Below are positions 18,496 through 27,514 of a DNA stretch of 37,561 nt, piece after piece (within the stretch, counting starts at the first letter, position 1; each line of letters starts with the position of its first letter). Made by a program: the position numbers and the translations under genes. Source of the stretch: CAVVVS01 sp963751355 (GTDB taxonomy: Bacteria; Bacteroidota; Ignavibacteria; Ignavibacteriales; Ignavibacteriaceae); NCBI GenBank assembly GCA_963751355.1, contig CAVVVS010000123.1, positions 1 to 37,561 on the forward strand, written 5' to 3'. The notes under the pieces are model-generated. The model ran no database searches, was not told where the DNA came from, and saw nothing but the letters and a program-made list of their open reading frames with translations.

Positions 18496-19038
18496 TCAAA
18501 AATCCCGTTTAATATCTTTAAATTTTTTAGCTGCCAAATCTTTCTCTGAAACGATAGGATTATCTACCTGCCAATCAATATTTAAATAGGTATCATTATA
18601 AAGGATTGCTCTCTCATGCTCTTTGCTGTAATAGTTTGTGCATTTATACATGAATATTGCTTCATCCGAAAGTACGGAAAAACCGTGAGCAAAACCGGGA
18701 GGAATCCAAAATTGCAGATGATTTTCACCGGATAGCTCTATTGTGTGAAATTTACCAATAGTCGGAGAGTCATGCCTTATATCCACAGCAACATCCAGTA
18801 CTGTTCCTTTTATCACCTGGCATAGTTTACCCTGTGCGTATTCGCCAATTTGATAATGAAGGCCTCTAATAGTTCCCTTATTTGATTTGGATATATTATC
18901 CTGCACAAAGTTAAAATTTATCCCGGCATCCTGGAATATTTTTGCCTTGTATGATTCAAAAAAATACCCGCGGTCATCTTCGAATACATCCGGCTTTACA
19001 ACTAATAAATCTTCGATATTTGTTTTAATAAATTGCAT
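18496..19038 (-). CDS. rfbC: dTDP-4-dehydrorhamnose 3,5-epimerase
   Basis: 180 residues, standard for RmlC, a cupin enzyme that epimerises C3 and C5 of dTDP-4-keto-6-deoxyglucose. DDRGYFFESY (21-30), GTIRGLHYQ (55-63) with the catalytic His61, QGKLCQVIKGTVLDVAVDIR (69-88) and FWIPPGFAHGFSVLSD (110-125) are all typical. It follows rfbA by 50 bases. The rfbB dehydratase and rfbD reductase are absent from the window, so they must be elsewhere if dTDP-rhamnose is made. It is longer than the 3,4-ketoisomerases (FdtA/QdtA) that occur with amino-sugar clusters. Confidence 0.95.
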   Translation of the reverse strand: MQFIKTNIEDLLVVKPDVFEDDRGYFFESYKAKIFQDAGINFNFVQDNISKSNKGTIRGLHYQIGEYAQGKLCQVIKGTVLDVAVDIRHDSPTIGKFHTIELSGENHLQFWIPPGFAHGFSVLSDEAIFMYKCTNYYSKEHERAILYNDTYLNIDWQVDNPIVSEKDLAAKKFKDIKRDF

Positions 19039-19053
19039 ATATCAACTTCCGAA

Positions 19054-19087
19054 CCTTTGTGTTTCTGCGTCTTCGCAGTGAAAAAAA
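19054..19087. repeat. Dispersed-type palindromic element between rfbA and rfbC
   Basis: The minus strand reads TTTTTTTCACTGCGAAGACG followed by CAGAAACACAAAGG. CTGCG-TCTT-CGCAG forms a short hairpin (19065-19078). From memory this resembles the widely dispersed GCGAAGACGCAGAAACGCAAAG-type intergenic repeats of many bacteria. It sits in the 50-base gap where it would be transcribed with rfbA-rfbC, and it lacks a T run on the correct side to terminate. Confidence 0.45.
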
Positions 19088-19088
19088 T

Positions 19089-19952
19089 TTATTCATTTAC
19101 AATTAACTTTTCTAGATATTCTCTATATGATGACTTAGGAATCGAATCTATAAGGTTTTCAAACTGTTTCTTGTTTATAAATTTCATATTATAGGCAATT
19201 TCTTCAATACAGCCGACTTTAAGTCCCTGCCGCTGTTCAATAACGCCGAAAAAATTTGCAGCCTGTAACAATGAACCGGGAGTACCGGTATCGAGCCAGG
19301 CAACGCCTCTGCCGATCTTTTGAACTTTTAATTTTTTCTTTCTTAAATATTCTTGATTTAAATCCGTAATTTCCAATTCACCTCTTGCGGAAGGTTTCAG
19401 ATTTTTAGAAATTTCAACGACCTCATTATTGTATATATATATACCGGGCACTGCAAATTCCGACTTGGGGTTTTGCGGTTTTTCCTCAATTGAAACGGCG
19501 TTTCCCTCCTTATCAAATTCCACAATTCCGTATCTCTGCGGATCAGTAACCTGGTAACCAAATATGGTTGCACCTACATTACTTTTAATCGCTTCATAAA
19601 AAAAGGATAGTGAGCCATAAAAAATATTGTCTCCCAGGATAAGAGAAACGCTATCCCCGTTTATAAAGTCTTCACCGATTATGAATGCTTCCGCAATTCC
19701 GTTCGGAGCAGCCTGAACGGCGTATTCGATTTTTAAACCTACCTGTGAACCGTCGCCGAACAACTGTCTGTATTGCGGAATTGTTTCTTCATTCGAAATT
19801 ATTAATACATCTCTTACTCCTCCCAGCATTAAAACGGATAGGGGGTAATAAATTAATGGTTTATCATAAATCAAGGTGAGCTGTTTGCTGTAGACTTTTG
19901 TAACCGGGTATAAACGCGAACCGGAACCTCCGGCTAGAATTATTCCTTTCAT
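19089..19952 (-). CDS. rfbA: Glucose-1-phosphate thymidylyltransferase
   Basis: 287 residues, standard for RmlA, which makes dTDP-glucose from glucose-1-phosphate and dTTP. The N-terminal nucleotide-binding loop LAGGSGSRLYP (6-16) with TKVYSKQ (18-24) is intact, with Ser at the position that is usually Thr in GSGTRL. DKPLIYYPLSVLMLGG, LILGDNIFYG and VAWLDTGTPGSLLQAA are the expected substrate loops. GAGGATC precedes the ATG as ribosome site, and a TATCTTTA motif lies 21 bases upstream of the start. It heads the rfbA-rfbC pair. Confidence 0.96.
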   Translation of the reverse strand: MKGIILAGGSGSRLYPVTKVYSKQLTLIYDKPLIYYPLSVLMLGGVRDVLIISNEETIPQYRQLFGDGSQVGLKIEYAVQAAPNGIAEAFIIGEDFINGDSVSLILGDNIFYGSLSFFYEAIKSNVGATIFGYQVTDPQRYGIVEFDKEGNAVSIEEKPQNPKSEFAVPGIYIYNNEVVEISKNLKPSARGELEITDLNQEYLRKKKLKVQKIGRGVAWLDTGTPGSLLQAANFFGVIEQRQGLKVGCIEEIAYNMKFINKKQFENLIDSIPKSSYREYLEKLIVNE

Positions 19953-19972
19953 GATCCTCTAATTTTTGTTTA

Positions 19973-19980
19973 TAAAGATA
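19973..19980 (-). promoter_or_regulatory. Possible -7-like motif (TATCTTTA) upstream of rfbA
   Basis: TATCTTTA on the minus strand, one base off the Bacteroidota TAnnTTTG consensus, 21 bases before the rfbA start. Support is only the recurrence of the same octamer before neighbouring genes. Confidence 0.3.
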
Positions 19981-20077
19981 GTAATTAAAAAAATTGGTTA
20001 AAACGGAACATTGATTTTTTTCGATGAACCACTACTATACATCCGGGCGATGGGATATTTTGATAGATAATTAAGGC

Positions 20078-20371
20078 CTAATGAACAAATTTTGAGATAA
20101 TGAAATAAGCTATAAAACCTGATAACACACCTAACAAAATATACTTTATTAAATTTATTACGGAACGTGAAGTTATAGTTATGGTTGGAAGATAGCCCCT
20201 CCAGCCGCAGTTTTTACAACGGTAAAGCTTAAAAAATGTTACACTCTTTAGGATCGATTCCTTCAAATTCCTACTTTTTGACCTGTGTAACGTTGATGTT
20301 AGTGAACAGGAAGGACATGAGCCGAATAAAGGATTTTTTTTAACTATTATATGAGATCTTTTCATTGTCAT
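20078..20371 (-). CDS. Small zinc-ribbon membrane protein, unknown function
   Basis: 97 residues. Two CxxC pairs (C19-P-S-C22 and C52-K-N-C55, the latter followed by GWRGY) form a probable zinc ribbon in the cytosol. A basic linker lies between them, and a single membrane segment follows at about 74-93. The layout suggests a membrane-anchored small metal-binding protein, but no family name or role is recognised. An alternative start is Met3. It lies 125 bases upstream of rfbA and 97 bases downstream of the HAD gene. The intact ribbon argues against a chance open frame. Confidence 0.65.
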   Translation of the reverse strand: MTMKRSHIIVKKNPLFGSCPSCSLTSTLHRSKSRNLKESILKSVTFFKLYRCKNCGWRGYLPTITITSRSVINLIKYILLGVLSGFIAYFIISKFVH

Positions 20372-20468
20372 AATACCATTAATATATAAATATCATCTCA
20401 ATTTAAGCTGGATTTATCACTAGCAAAATTAGGAATTAAAATAATGAGAATGGCACAAAAGTCATTCT

Positions 20469-21317
20469 TTAGCCGCCTTTTGCTTTCAACACCATTTCTA
20501 AAAACTCGGCGGTGCCATCTTCATTATTACTTCTTCCGGTTATGAGATCAGCTTTATTTTTAAGTTCCGGTACACCGTTCGAAAGTGTGACTTTGTAAGC
20601 GGGGGTTTCAAAAAGGGAAACATCATTATACCAATCGCCTATTACTGCGCAGTCAGATGCTTTAATCTTTAATTTTTTCAATAATTTAAGCAGAGATTTC
20701 CCTTTGTTTGTTCCGTGCTTTCTAATTTCCAGATAATAAATCCCGAAGTTGGTAAGCGACTTAAAATAAGAAATATTTAATCCGTAAGCACGGGGAAAAC
20801 TCAACTTATCCTTAAGAGATTTTAAATAGTCTTTATAATCACTTGCAAAAGCAATTTCCAGTGTTTGTGAATGCAGGTTCTCGTAAGAATCCACTTCTTC
20901 ATAATTTGCACCGAATTTATCCATTATTTTCGGGATAACGGAATTCGATTCTGTATAATAGATAGCATCTGCATGACAGAGAGCAACATTTAACAAAAAT
21001 TTATCTGCATAAAAAAGAGCTTTTTTTACATGTTTTTCGGGTACGAAAGCTTCATAAAATATATCCCCGGCAGGGTAACTTTTTATCAGACTTCCCTCCA
21101 AAGATATTATCGGAATTTTTATATCAAGTTCGGAAGCAAATTTAATGAGTGCCGAATGGAGCCTGCCTGATGCAAAAGTAAAAAGGACATCTTTCTTTCT
21201 TAATTCTTCAACAAGTTGTTTTGTCTCTTTACCGAGGTTTCCGCTATTATCCAATAAAGTGCCGTCAACATCAGTTACTATAATTTTAAGATCTTTTAGT
21301 ACACTTGCCCGATCCAT
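20469..21317 (-). CDS. HAD superfamily IIB (Cof-type) phosphatase
   Basis: 282 residues. HAD motif I is TDVDGTLLD (15-23) with nucleophile D16 and acid D18. Motif II is TFASGR (47-52). The motif III lysine is in GTNKGKSL and motif IV is GDWYNDVSLFE near the C terminus. The large central segment is the C2B cap of Cof-type enzymes, which hydrolyse sugar phosphates or related metabolites. The substrate cannot be told from sequence, although its position at the head of a nucleotide-sugar series is compatible with a sugar-phosphate substrate. A TATCTTTA motif lies 37 bases upstream of the ATG. Confidence 0.9.
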   Translation of the reverse strand: MDRASVLKDLKIIVTDVDGTLLDNSGNLGKETKQLVEELRKKDVLFTFASGRLHSALIKFASELDIKIPIISLEGSLIKSYPAGDIFYEAFVPEKHVKKALFYADKFLLNVALCHADAIYYTESNSVIPKIMDKFGANYEEVDSYENLHSQTLEIAFASDYKDYLKSLKDKLSFPRAYGLNISYFKSLTNFGIYYLEIRKHGTNKGKSLLKLLKKLKIKASDCAVIGDWYNDVSLFETPAYKVTLSNGVPELKNKADLITGRSNNEDGTAEFLEMVLKAKGG

Positions 21318-21353
21318 TCTAATTTCTTACCTAGTTATAATTAATCAAAACTA

Positions 21354-21361
21354 TAAAGATA
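21354..21361 (-). promoter_or_regulatory. Possible -7-like motif (TATCTTTA) upstream of the HAD gene
   Basis: TATCTTTA on the minus strand, 37 bases before the start codon of the HAD phosphatase, the same octamer as upstream of rfbA. No clear -33 element is visible. Confidence 0.3.
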
Positions 21362-21420
21362 AATAAGTAGCATTAGAAATAAAACATATTCGGGAGCATG
21401 TTGAATTTTTTAAAAGACTA

Positions 21421-22512
21421 AATACTTCTGTTCAAAATAAATTCAACAATTATTAATTCGTACAGAAGAAATATAAGTTATTAAAATAATTTTTCCCCTT
21501 TACTTTTCTTAGTGTAAGAAAAGTAACAAAAGAAACATGCTCTGCAAAAGAATTACTAAAAAATTACTTCATTACGCTAAGATAAATGAACTCGGTCTCC
21601 CGCTGTTTTATTATATGGTGCAGAATGCGTGAAACCTCAGACAACATTTATCTTTTTACGCTTCATTACGTAATTTTTCTTAACGTAATTCTTTTGAGGA
21701 GCGAAAACAAAATAGAACAGATGGATCAATTTATAAATCAGAACAGAATTTTCTAAAGTAACTCATAATTCAGCTTTTTTATTAAGTTAATAATTAATTT
21801 GGACAACACTGGATTAAATACTTCCGTCCAAAATAAATTCAACAATTATTAATTCGTACAGAAGAAATGTAAGTTAGTGAAATAATTTTTCCCCTTTACT
21901 TTTCTTAGTGTAAGAAAAGTAACAAAAGAAACATGCTCTGCAAAAGAATTACTAAAAAATTACTTCATTACGCTAAGATAAATGAACTCGGTCTCCCGCT
22001 GTTTTATTATATGGTGCAGAATGCGTGAAACCTCAGACAACATTTATCTTTTTACGCTTCATTACGTAATTTTTCTTAACGTAATTCTTTTGAGGAGCGA
22101 AAACAAAATAGAACAGATGAATCAATTTATAAATCAGAACAGAATTTTCTAAAGTAACTCATTATTCAGCTTTTTTATTAAGTTAATAATTAATTTGGAC
22201 AACACTGGATTTAATACTTCTGTTCAAAATAAATTCAACAATTATTAAATTCGTACAGAAGAAATGTAAATTAGTGAAACAATTTTTCCCCTTTACTTTT
22301 CTTAGCGTAAGAAAAGTAACAAAAGAAACATGCTCTGCAAAAGAATTACTAAAAAATTACTTCATTACGCTCAGATAAATGAACTCGGTCTCCCGTCGTT
22401 TCTTTAATATGGTGAAGGATGCGGGAGACCTCAGACAACATTTATCTTTTTACGCTTCATTACGTAATTTTTCTTAACGTAATTCTTTTGAGGAGCGAAA
22501 ACAAAATAGAGG
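21421..22512. repeat. Three tandem copies of a 396-bp hairpin-containing repeat (third copy truncated)
   Basis: Copies begin at 21421, 21817 and 22213 with AATACTTC and are spaced exactly 396 bases apart. The third lacks about 95 bases of the 3' tail. Copies 1 and 2 are nearly identical, and copy 3 differs more. Each copy has a perfect 12-bp palindrome, TTACTTTTCTTA-GNG-TAAGAAAAGTAA (21500-21526 in copy 1). About 20 bases later comes a 152-base imperfect hairpin (21545-21696) closed by CAAAAGAATTAC/GTAATTCTTTTG. No open frame of note lies inside. It fills most of the gap from 21318 to 22649; the rest of that gap is featureless AT-rich sequence. Confidence 0.9.
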
Positions 22513-22649
22513 AGGTTCATAAATTCTAAAAATTTTATGATCTATAATGAAAAATTTCCCATTAATTGCTCCGCACTTTAATTATATACTTCGTAACTTG
22601 TCCTCAAGGCGCAGCTAGATAAACTGTATTACGATTTTGTGAATTTATT

Positions 22650-24902
22650 TTACGTCTTTTGAGTCGGTATTTTACTATTATTTTTACCGTTCGTAGGACG
22701 TGAATAATAGTAATAATATTTGTAATAAGAACCGTAACCGCTTTTATAAGCAAATTTATTTAAGACAACCCCGATAAATGAGGTTTTATCTCTTCTCAAT
22801 AATTGAACGGCATTCTCCATGAGGGCTATTTCAGTTTCATCTGCTGAAACTACAAGCAAAGATGCATCAACCATTGTTGCGAGAATTTCCGAATCTGTTA
22901 CTGCTATTAGAGGAGCTGAATCGAGCAAAATAATATCATATCTTTTCCGCATTTCCGATAAAAAATCCCTCATCTGCATTGAATCTATCGTTTCTGCAGG
23001 ATTCGGCGGGATGGTTCCGGAAGTAATAAAACTTAAATTAGGTACATCCGTTTCTCTTATTATTTCATCAAGTTTAACCTGTCCGAAGAAATAATCCACC
23101 AAACCGGGATAGCGCTGCGATCCGAATACAGTATGAACTCTCGGTTTGCGTAAGTCCGTATCTACAATTAGTGTTTTTTTATTTGATTGTGCAAAAGTAC
23201 CCGCGAGATTAACACACACGGTAGTTTTGCCCTCCTGCGGTGCAGAAGACGTAACTAAAATAGTTTTAAGAGCATCTGCTCCTATTTTTGAAAACTGGAT
23301 CCTGGTTCTTAAAGTTCTAAAGGCTTCGCTCGGTGCAGCATCCGGTTTTTTAGCTACAATAAATTCGAAATTCTTTGAACCGTTTACACCCAGGCCTTCT
23401 ATTTCGGGCAGCCATGCAAGTAATTCAATATTTCGTTTCTGAACATCTTCAGGAGTTTTTATTGTATTATCGAAATAATTTTTAATAAACACGTAACCAA
23501 ATGATAAACCAATGCCTAGTACTAATCCAATTAAAATAATTAATTCACGGTTTGGTTTTGCGGGTGAGTCGGGTCTCCTTGCCGTATCGACAATAATTAC
23601 ATTACCCGGCTGTGATTGTTCATTTATTATTGCTTCCTGGTATTTTTCTTCCAATAAAGAATAAAGCGTTTCCGCCGCCTCCCTTCTCCTTTCTAACCTT
23701 GCCAGTTCAATCGAAGTTTTAGGAAGTTTATTAAATTTTAGTTCATACTGACTGACAAGCGAGCCTAATTCATCAACCTGAATCTGGAGTGATTTATTAT
23801 TCACTTCTTCCGCAAGTATTTTTTGTGAAAGATCTTTTATCTCATCGGGGCTCGTTGCAAAAATACTAGCTTTATATACGTTAATCTTCTTATTTAGCTG
23901 ATCTTTCAATGCTTGAATTTTCTCATCGTATTTCTTCTCAATAACAGATTTATCTACATTTTGACTCTTGCCGGCTAAAGCTAAATCTTTATTCACTTCA
24001 TATTTTGCAATGCCTTCCTGCAATGCTTGAAAGTATGATTGGGATACAAGATTATCGAGATATGCTGCAACTTTAGGGTTTTGATTCTTTAATTCGGTTT
24101 TTAATACCGATAAAACTTTATCCGAAGCAGCAAGACTGATTTTCGCCGCATCCCTCTGGGCTTCAAAGTTTGAAAGCTGCTGAATGAGAGACTGTGCTTG
24201 ATCATCTAGAGCTATAATCCCCCCTTTAGCCTGAAATTCACTGAGATTATCTTCAGCTTCTTTTAATTCTTTCTGTTTCTCTTTGCTTTGCTTACCCAGG
24301 AAATTCTTAACAATTGTCAGCTGGTTCCTATTTTCTTCCAGGTTAAAATTATTATAAGCTTCCGAATAACAATTAGCTATAAGAGCAGCTTCGTACGGTG
24401 AAGGAGATTCTGCCGAAACATCCACGATGTCAATTCCTCTTTTCTGTTCGATGACAACATCGCTTTTCAACATTCCGGCAATTTGCTTAGCCGAAAGCAG
24501 TTTCTTATCGGGATGATTAGATAATGTTTCGTGACTTAAAATCATATAAAATTTGCCGGGATCATCAACAGTTTCGAAAGTATCGATTAACGCATGAGCA
24601 ACTGCAAATCGTATGTTATAACTCTTCATTATTTCAATCTCGGTTGAAATGAACCTGTCATCGGCAAAACTTTGAAGGCCAGGCATTAAAGTATTATCCA
24701 GTAAACTTCCCTGAGGTTTAGATATTTTCATCGAAGTTGTGGCTTTGTAAATATTTTTTGAGCTTTTGGCATAAATAATAGCCACAACCAGCACAGTCAC
24801 GGTTATAATAACCACAGGCAGAATATTATTTCTAATAAGATTAATATAATCTTTTAGCGAAGCTGCCTCATCCATACCAAAATTATCATTTAAATTGTCC
24901 AT
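22650..24902 (-). CDS. wzc: Polysaccharide co-polymerase and tyrosine autokinase (Wzc type)
   Basis: 750-residue inner-membrane protein controlling polymer length and export. A Wzz chain-length domain starts near residue 15, with membrane helix 1 at 28-45. A long periplasmic coiled-coil region spans about 190-430 and helix 2 about 453-472. The cytosolic BY-kinase domain has Walker A SSAPQEGKTT (552-561), Walker A' LIVDTDLRKPR (578-588) and Walker B IILLDSAP (657-664). The C terminus carries a tyrosine cluster (Y723, Y726, Y727 and Y729-Y733), the autophosphorylation tail. The export partner ends 13 bases upstream, so the two form a tight operon. It should be cycled by a tyrosine phosphatase not seen here. 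Confidence 0.95.
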   Translation of the reverse strand: MDNLNDNFGMDEAASLKDYINLIRNNILPVVIITVTVLVVAIIYAKSSKNIYKATTSMKISKPQGSLLDNTLMPGLQSFADDRFISTEIEIMKSYNIRFAVAHALIDTFETVDDPGKFYMILSHETLSNHPDKKLLSAKQIAGMLKSDVVIEQKRGIDIVDVSAESPSPYEAALIANCYSEAYNNFNLEENRNQLTIVKNFLGKQSKEKQKELKEAEDNLSEFQAKGGIIALDDQAQSLIQQLSNFEAQRDAAKISLAASDKVLSVLKTELKNQNPKVAAYLDNLVSQSYFQALQEGIAKYEVNKDLALAGKSQNVDKSVIEKKYDEKIQALKDQLNKKINVYKASIFATSPDEIKDLSQKILAEEVNNKSLQIQVDELGSLVSQYELKFNKLPKTSIELARLERRREAAETLYSLLEEKYQEAIINEQSQPGNVIIVDTARRPDSPAKPNRELIILIGLVLGIGLSFGYVFIKNYFDNTIKTPEDVQKRNIELLAWLPEIEGLGVNGSKNFEFIVAKKPDAAPSEAFRTLRTRIQFSKIGADALKTILVTSSAPQEGKTTVCVNLAGTFAQSNKKTLIVDTDLRKPRVHTVFGSQRYPGLVDYFFGQVKLDEIIRETDVPNLSFITSGTIPPNPAETIDSMQMRDFLSEMRKRYDIILLDSAPLIAVTDSEILATMVDASLLVVSADETEIALMENAVQLLRRDKTSFIGVVLNKFAYKSGYGSYYKYYYYYSRPTNGKNNSKIPTQKT

Positions 24903-24915
24903 TCAGTCAAAACCT

Positions 24916-25431
24916 TTATTTTTTAAAAATATTAATGAGTAATATTGAAAGCGAGATAAGCGTTGAAACAACGGATAACGTGATTGAAAAATAGTCTTTA
25001 AAATACAATCGCGGTTCACCTCTTACCATAAGTATATCACCGGGCCTAAGCGGCTTTACTTTAGCAATTTTCTTAACATCGGGATTAAAAAGTAAATCTT
25101 TATAATTCAAGGAAATAATTGTTTCGGATGAATCGGGATTTGTGCGGATAAGCCGCAAATCTTCAAGTCTTGCGGCATCTGTCGGGCCGCCTGCATAAGA
25201 GAGAAGATCATTCACAGTGCTGTAGCTGGGAATTATATATTTCCCGGGATTCGGTACAAAACCCCATACAGCAACTTTTATATTAACAGCGGCAGGATCG
25301 GAGTAATCATATAAAGCACCTTTGGCTTGTTGATTTGTATTTATTCCGGAACCGACCTGCACATCGTCTTGAGCGTAATTTACTCTAAATGCAAGCAAAG
25401 AGAAAAAGAACAATAAGATATATTTCTTCAT
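24916..25431 (-). CDS. SLBB-domain polysaccharide export protein, short form
   Basis: 171 residues. A signal peptide (1-20, ending NYA-Q) is followed by one SLBB beta-grasp domain (about 48-92: VAVWGFVPNPGKYIIPSYST and DLLSYAGGPTDAARLEDLRL). A loop reading LRPGDILMV (128-136) comes next, then a C-terminal membrane segment (about 147-168). The usual N-terminal Poly_export ring domain and the lipoprotein cysteine of Wza are missing, so this cannot by itself form a Wza-like outer-membrane channel. It may be a periplasmic adaptor between the Wzc-type protein, encoded 13 bases downstream, and another export component. The 338-base gap upstream must hold the operon promoter. Confidence 0.85.
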   Translation of the reverse strand: MKKYILLFFFSLLAFRVNYAQDDVQVGSGINTNQQAKGALYDYSDPAAVNIKVAVWGFVPNPGKYIIPSYSTVNDLLSYAGGPTDAARLEDLRLIRTNPDSSETIISLNYKDLLFNPDVKKIAKVKPLRPGDILMVRGEPRLYFKDYFSITLSVVSTLISLSILLINIFKK

Positions 25432-25769
25432 AATAGTTTTTGTAGTTTTTGCGTGAAATTAAAAGGTATTAAAATTGTTAAAATAGTATATAATTTCAAA
25501 TAAAATATAGCATAATTATTGCTAAATCGACACATTAATAAGTTGCAAAACTGTTTAATAAAAGAATTTTAGATTGCTGTTTAGGATTAAATATGAACTA
25601 TGGATCCTCTTATAAATTAAAATGATGCGTAAACTTTGGGTTGATATGTTGAATTTATAAATTGTTATATGTCTATCGGAATATATGATTAATGATGCAG
25701 AAGATTTCTCCTCCTCTCGTCAGGAAAATAACGCGGGATAAAGAACATTCTGCTAACTTATAAAAATCC
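25432..25769. other. Non-coding gap upstream of the SLBB-wzc operon
   Basis: 338 AT-rich bases between the Wzi-like gene and the SLBB gene. No gene, clear terminator or repeat seen. A promoter for the export operon is expected here but no motif stands out. Confidence 0.5.
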
Positions 25770-27398
25770 TTAGAGCCCATAATATAAAGTCAGTGCGAAC
25801 GAATTTTTAGCTCCTAACATAAATCCGGGTGTCCTTCCGGTTTCATGATCACTAATATCGGAGTATTTATAATCTGCGCTTATAAAACCGTTATGCAGTA
25901 TTTCATACTGAGCGTCAATACCGATTGAAAAAGCTTTCCTTACCGGTCCGTATAAAAACGGCTGTGTTTCTCTAGCGTAATAAGCATAATAAATATCCTT
26001 TAATCCACCTTTTCTAAAATTTTGAACATATAAATGTAAATCGAGAGGCCGGGTCGGTTTGTAATCAAATTGGATTTTTAATAAATCCGCATTTTGACCT
26101 ATCCAATCACCCAGGGTATAACCGATGTGCGTATAAGTTTCGGTATCATATTTATGGTCATAAACCCAGGGACTGATCCAGGTATATTCTATGGTTGCAT
26201 CGAGATTCGGAATACCGAGATCAACCCGTTTTGCACCTATTGTATAGCCAAGCCAATCTTCATAAAATTGAAGTTTAAGAGTTTTACGAATCGAAGCGGC
26301 ATCAATAAAAACAGTAGTATAAAACTGATAATTCTTCAAATTTCTAGATGATATATCGAAAAAAATTTGACCGTTACTATCGTTTACACTTGCCTGGCCT
26401 GTATTATGGTCCATTACCTTATAATAGAGAAAAGGAATAAAAAATTCCGGCCTTAAGTTGCCGCTGTAAATTACAGAATTTCCTACACTCATATCAAGGT
26501 TATCAATAGGTGAAACACTCAATAAATTTGCCGCTATATATTTTCCAATATATTGCTGGTGGGCAATTGGTTTTATACTTCCAAGGTGATTATAATATGC
26601 AGCAGAAGAATCAATAACCAGAGAATTCAACCAACCATGCAAATAATAAAACCTCAACCACTTAACAGGATGAAGAAACAGCCTTATTTGCGGATATGAC
26701 TCCGGCTTAGGTGATAAAATTAATTGTCCGAACTTTCCGTGCCCCCACTGGATATCATCTTTTATTAAAGAAGCGGAACCCCATTTCCAGCTAAAATTTA
26801 TACCGCCTTTAACATCGCTGAATTCAATACCGTCTGCCGGACGGGCATTGATAAAATATCCTCTTTCAGGCGTAAACTGTTTTTTATCATCTACATTTCC
26901 TCCAAACTGACCTATATCCCTGTAAGAAAAGAAAGCACCCAGCCAGTTTGAGGCTGTTCCGTAGGCACTTATTCCCCACCAGCGTGTATGCCCGCTTGCA
27001 TTTCCCGTTCTGGAAATTCCGTAGCCGGCAATTGGCGAGACTCTCATGGTAAAAAGCGAATCGGAATATTTATATAAAAACCAGCGTTCATTTTTTAAGT
27101 TCATTTCATGTGCGTATTCTTCTTCGTACCATTTCAATTCATCTTTTTCAACCGGGTTTAATTGATCCGAATTTAATGCTGCTTCTTGCAGGTATTTTGC
27201 AATTTTTTTCCTGGAGAAAGGCTTTACTTCATCATAATAATATTTAATTATATGCCCGGCAGCCAGTCTATCAAGATAATTGTACACGGGCGAATTCAGA
27301 GGTGTATATATTACCTGAGCATTTAAATTAGCAAACGAGATAAAAATTAAATTAAGTGTTATAATTAAAATAATTTTTTTTATGGAAAGGTTTTTCAT
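25770..27398 (-). CDS. Wzi-like capsule assembly outer-membrane protein
   Basis: 542 residues. A signal peptide (about 1-27, ending NLNAQ) is followed by a helical segment (VYNYLDRLAAGHIIKYYY, and FSRKKIAKYLQEA) that resembles the plug start of Wzi and related barrels. A long aromatic, alternating beta-strand region then runs to the C terminus, which ends with an aromatic strand (FALTLYYGL) of outer-membrane type. Key Wzi-like phrases include WGSASLIKDDIQWGHG and RLFLHPVKWLRFYYLHGWL. Wzi attaches exported polysaccharide to the surface. The assignment rests on fold features and the neighbouring export and flippase genes, so the exact function is inferred. Confidence 0.65.
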   Translation of the reverse strand: MKNLSIKKIILIITLNLIFISFANLNAQVIYTPLNSPVYNYLDRLAAGHIIKYYYDEVKPFSRKKIAKYLQEAALNSDQLNPVEKDELKWYEEEYAHEMNLKNERWFLYKYSDSLFTMRVSPIAGYGISRTGNASGHTRWWGISAYGTASNWLGAFFSYRDIGQFGGNVDDKKQFTPERGYFINARPADGIEFSDVKGGINFSWKWGSASLIKDDIQWGHGKFGQLILSPKPESYPQIRLFLHPVKWLRFYYLHGWLNSLVIDSSAAYYNHLGSIKPIAHQQYIGKYIAANLLSVSPIDNLDMSVGNSVIYSGNLRPEFFIPFLYYKVMDHNTGQASVNDSNGQIFFDISSRNLKNYQFYTTVFIDAASIRKTLKLQFYEDWLGYTIGAKRVDLGIPNLDATIEYTWISPWVYDHKYDTETYTHIGYTLGDWIGQNADLLKIQFDYKPTRPLDLHLYVQNFRKGGLKDIYYAYYARETQPFLYGPVRKAFSIGIDAQYEILHNGFISADYKYSDISDHETGRTPGFMLGAKNSFALTLYYGL

Positions 27399-27514
27399 TA
27401 CAATTTGAGTTTCAATTCTATTTGTTAATAATTTGATTAGTAATTTTCACATGTTATTAACTGTTTCCGCGGTATAGGATACTATTCTCTACTACGAAAG
27501 TTAGTTAGATATAT

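Noticed and set aside
21421..22512. Insertion sequence
   Set aside because: No transposase frame lies inside any copy, and no terminal inverted repeats with target duplications were seen around the tandem.
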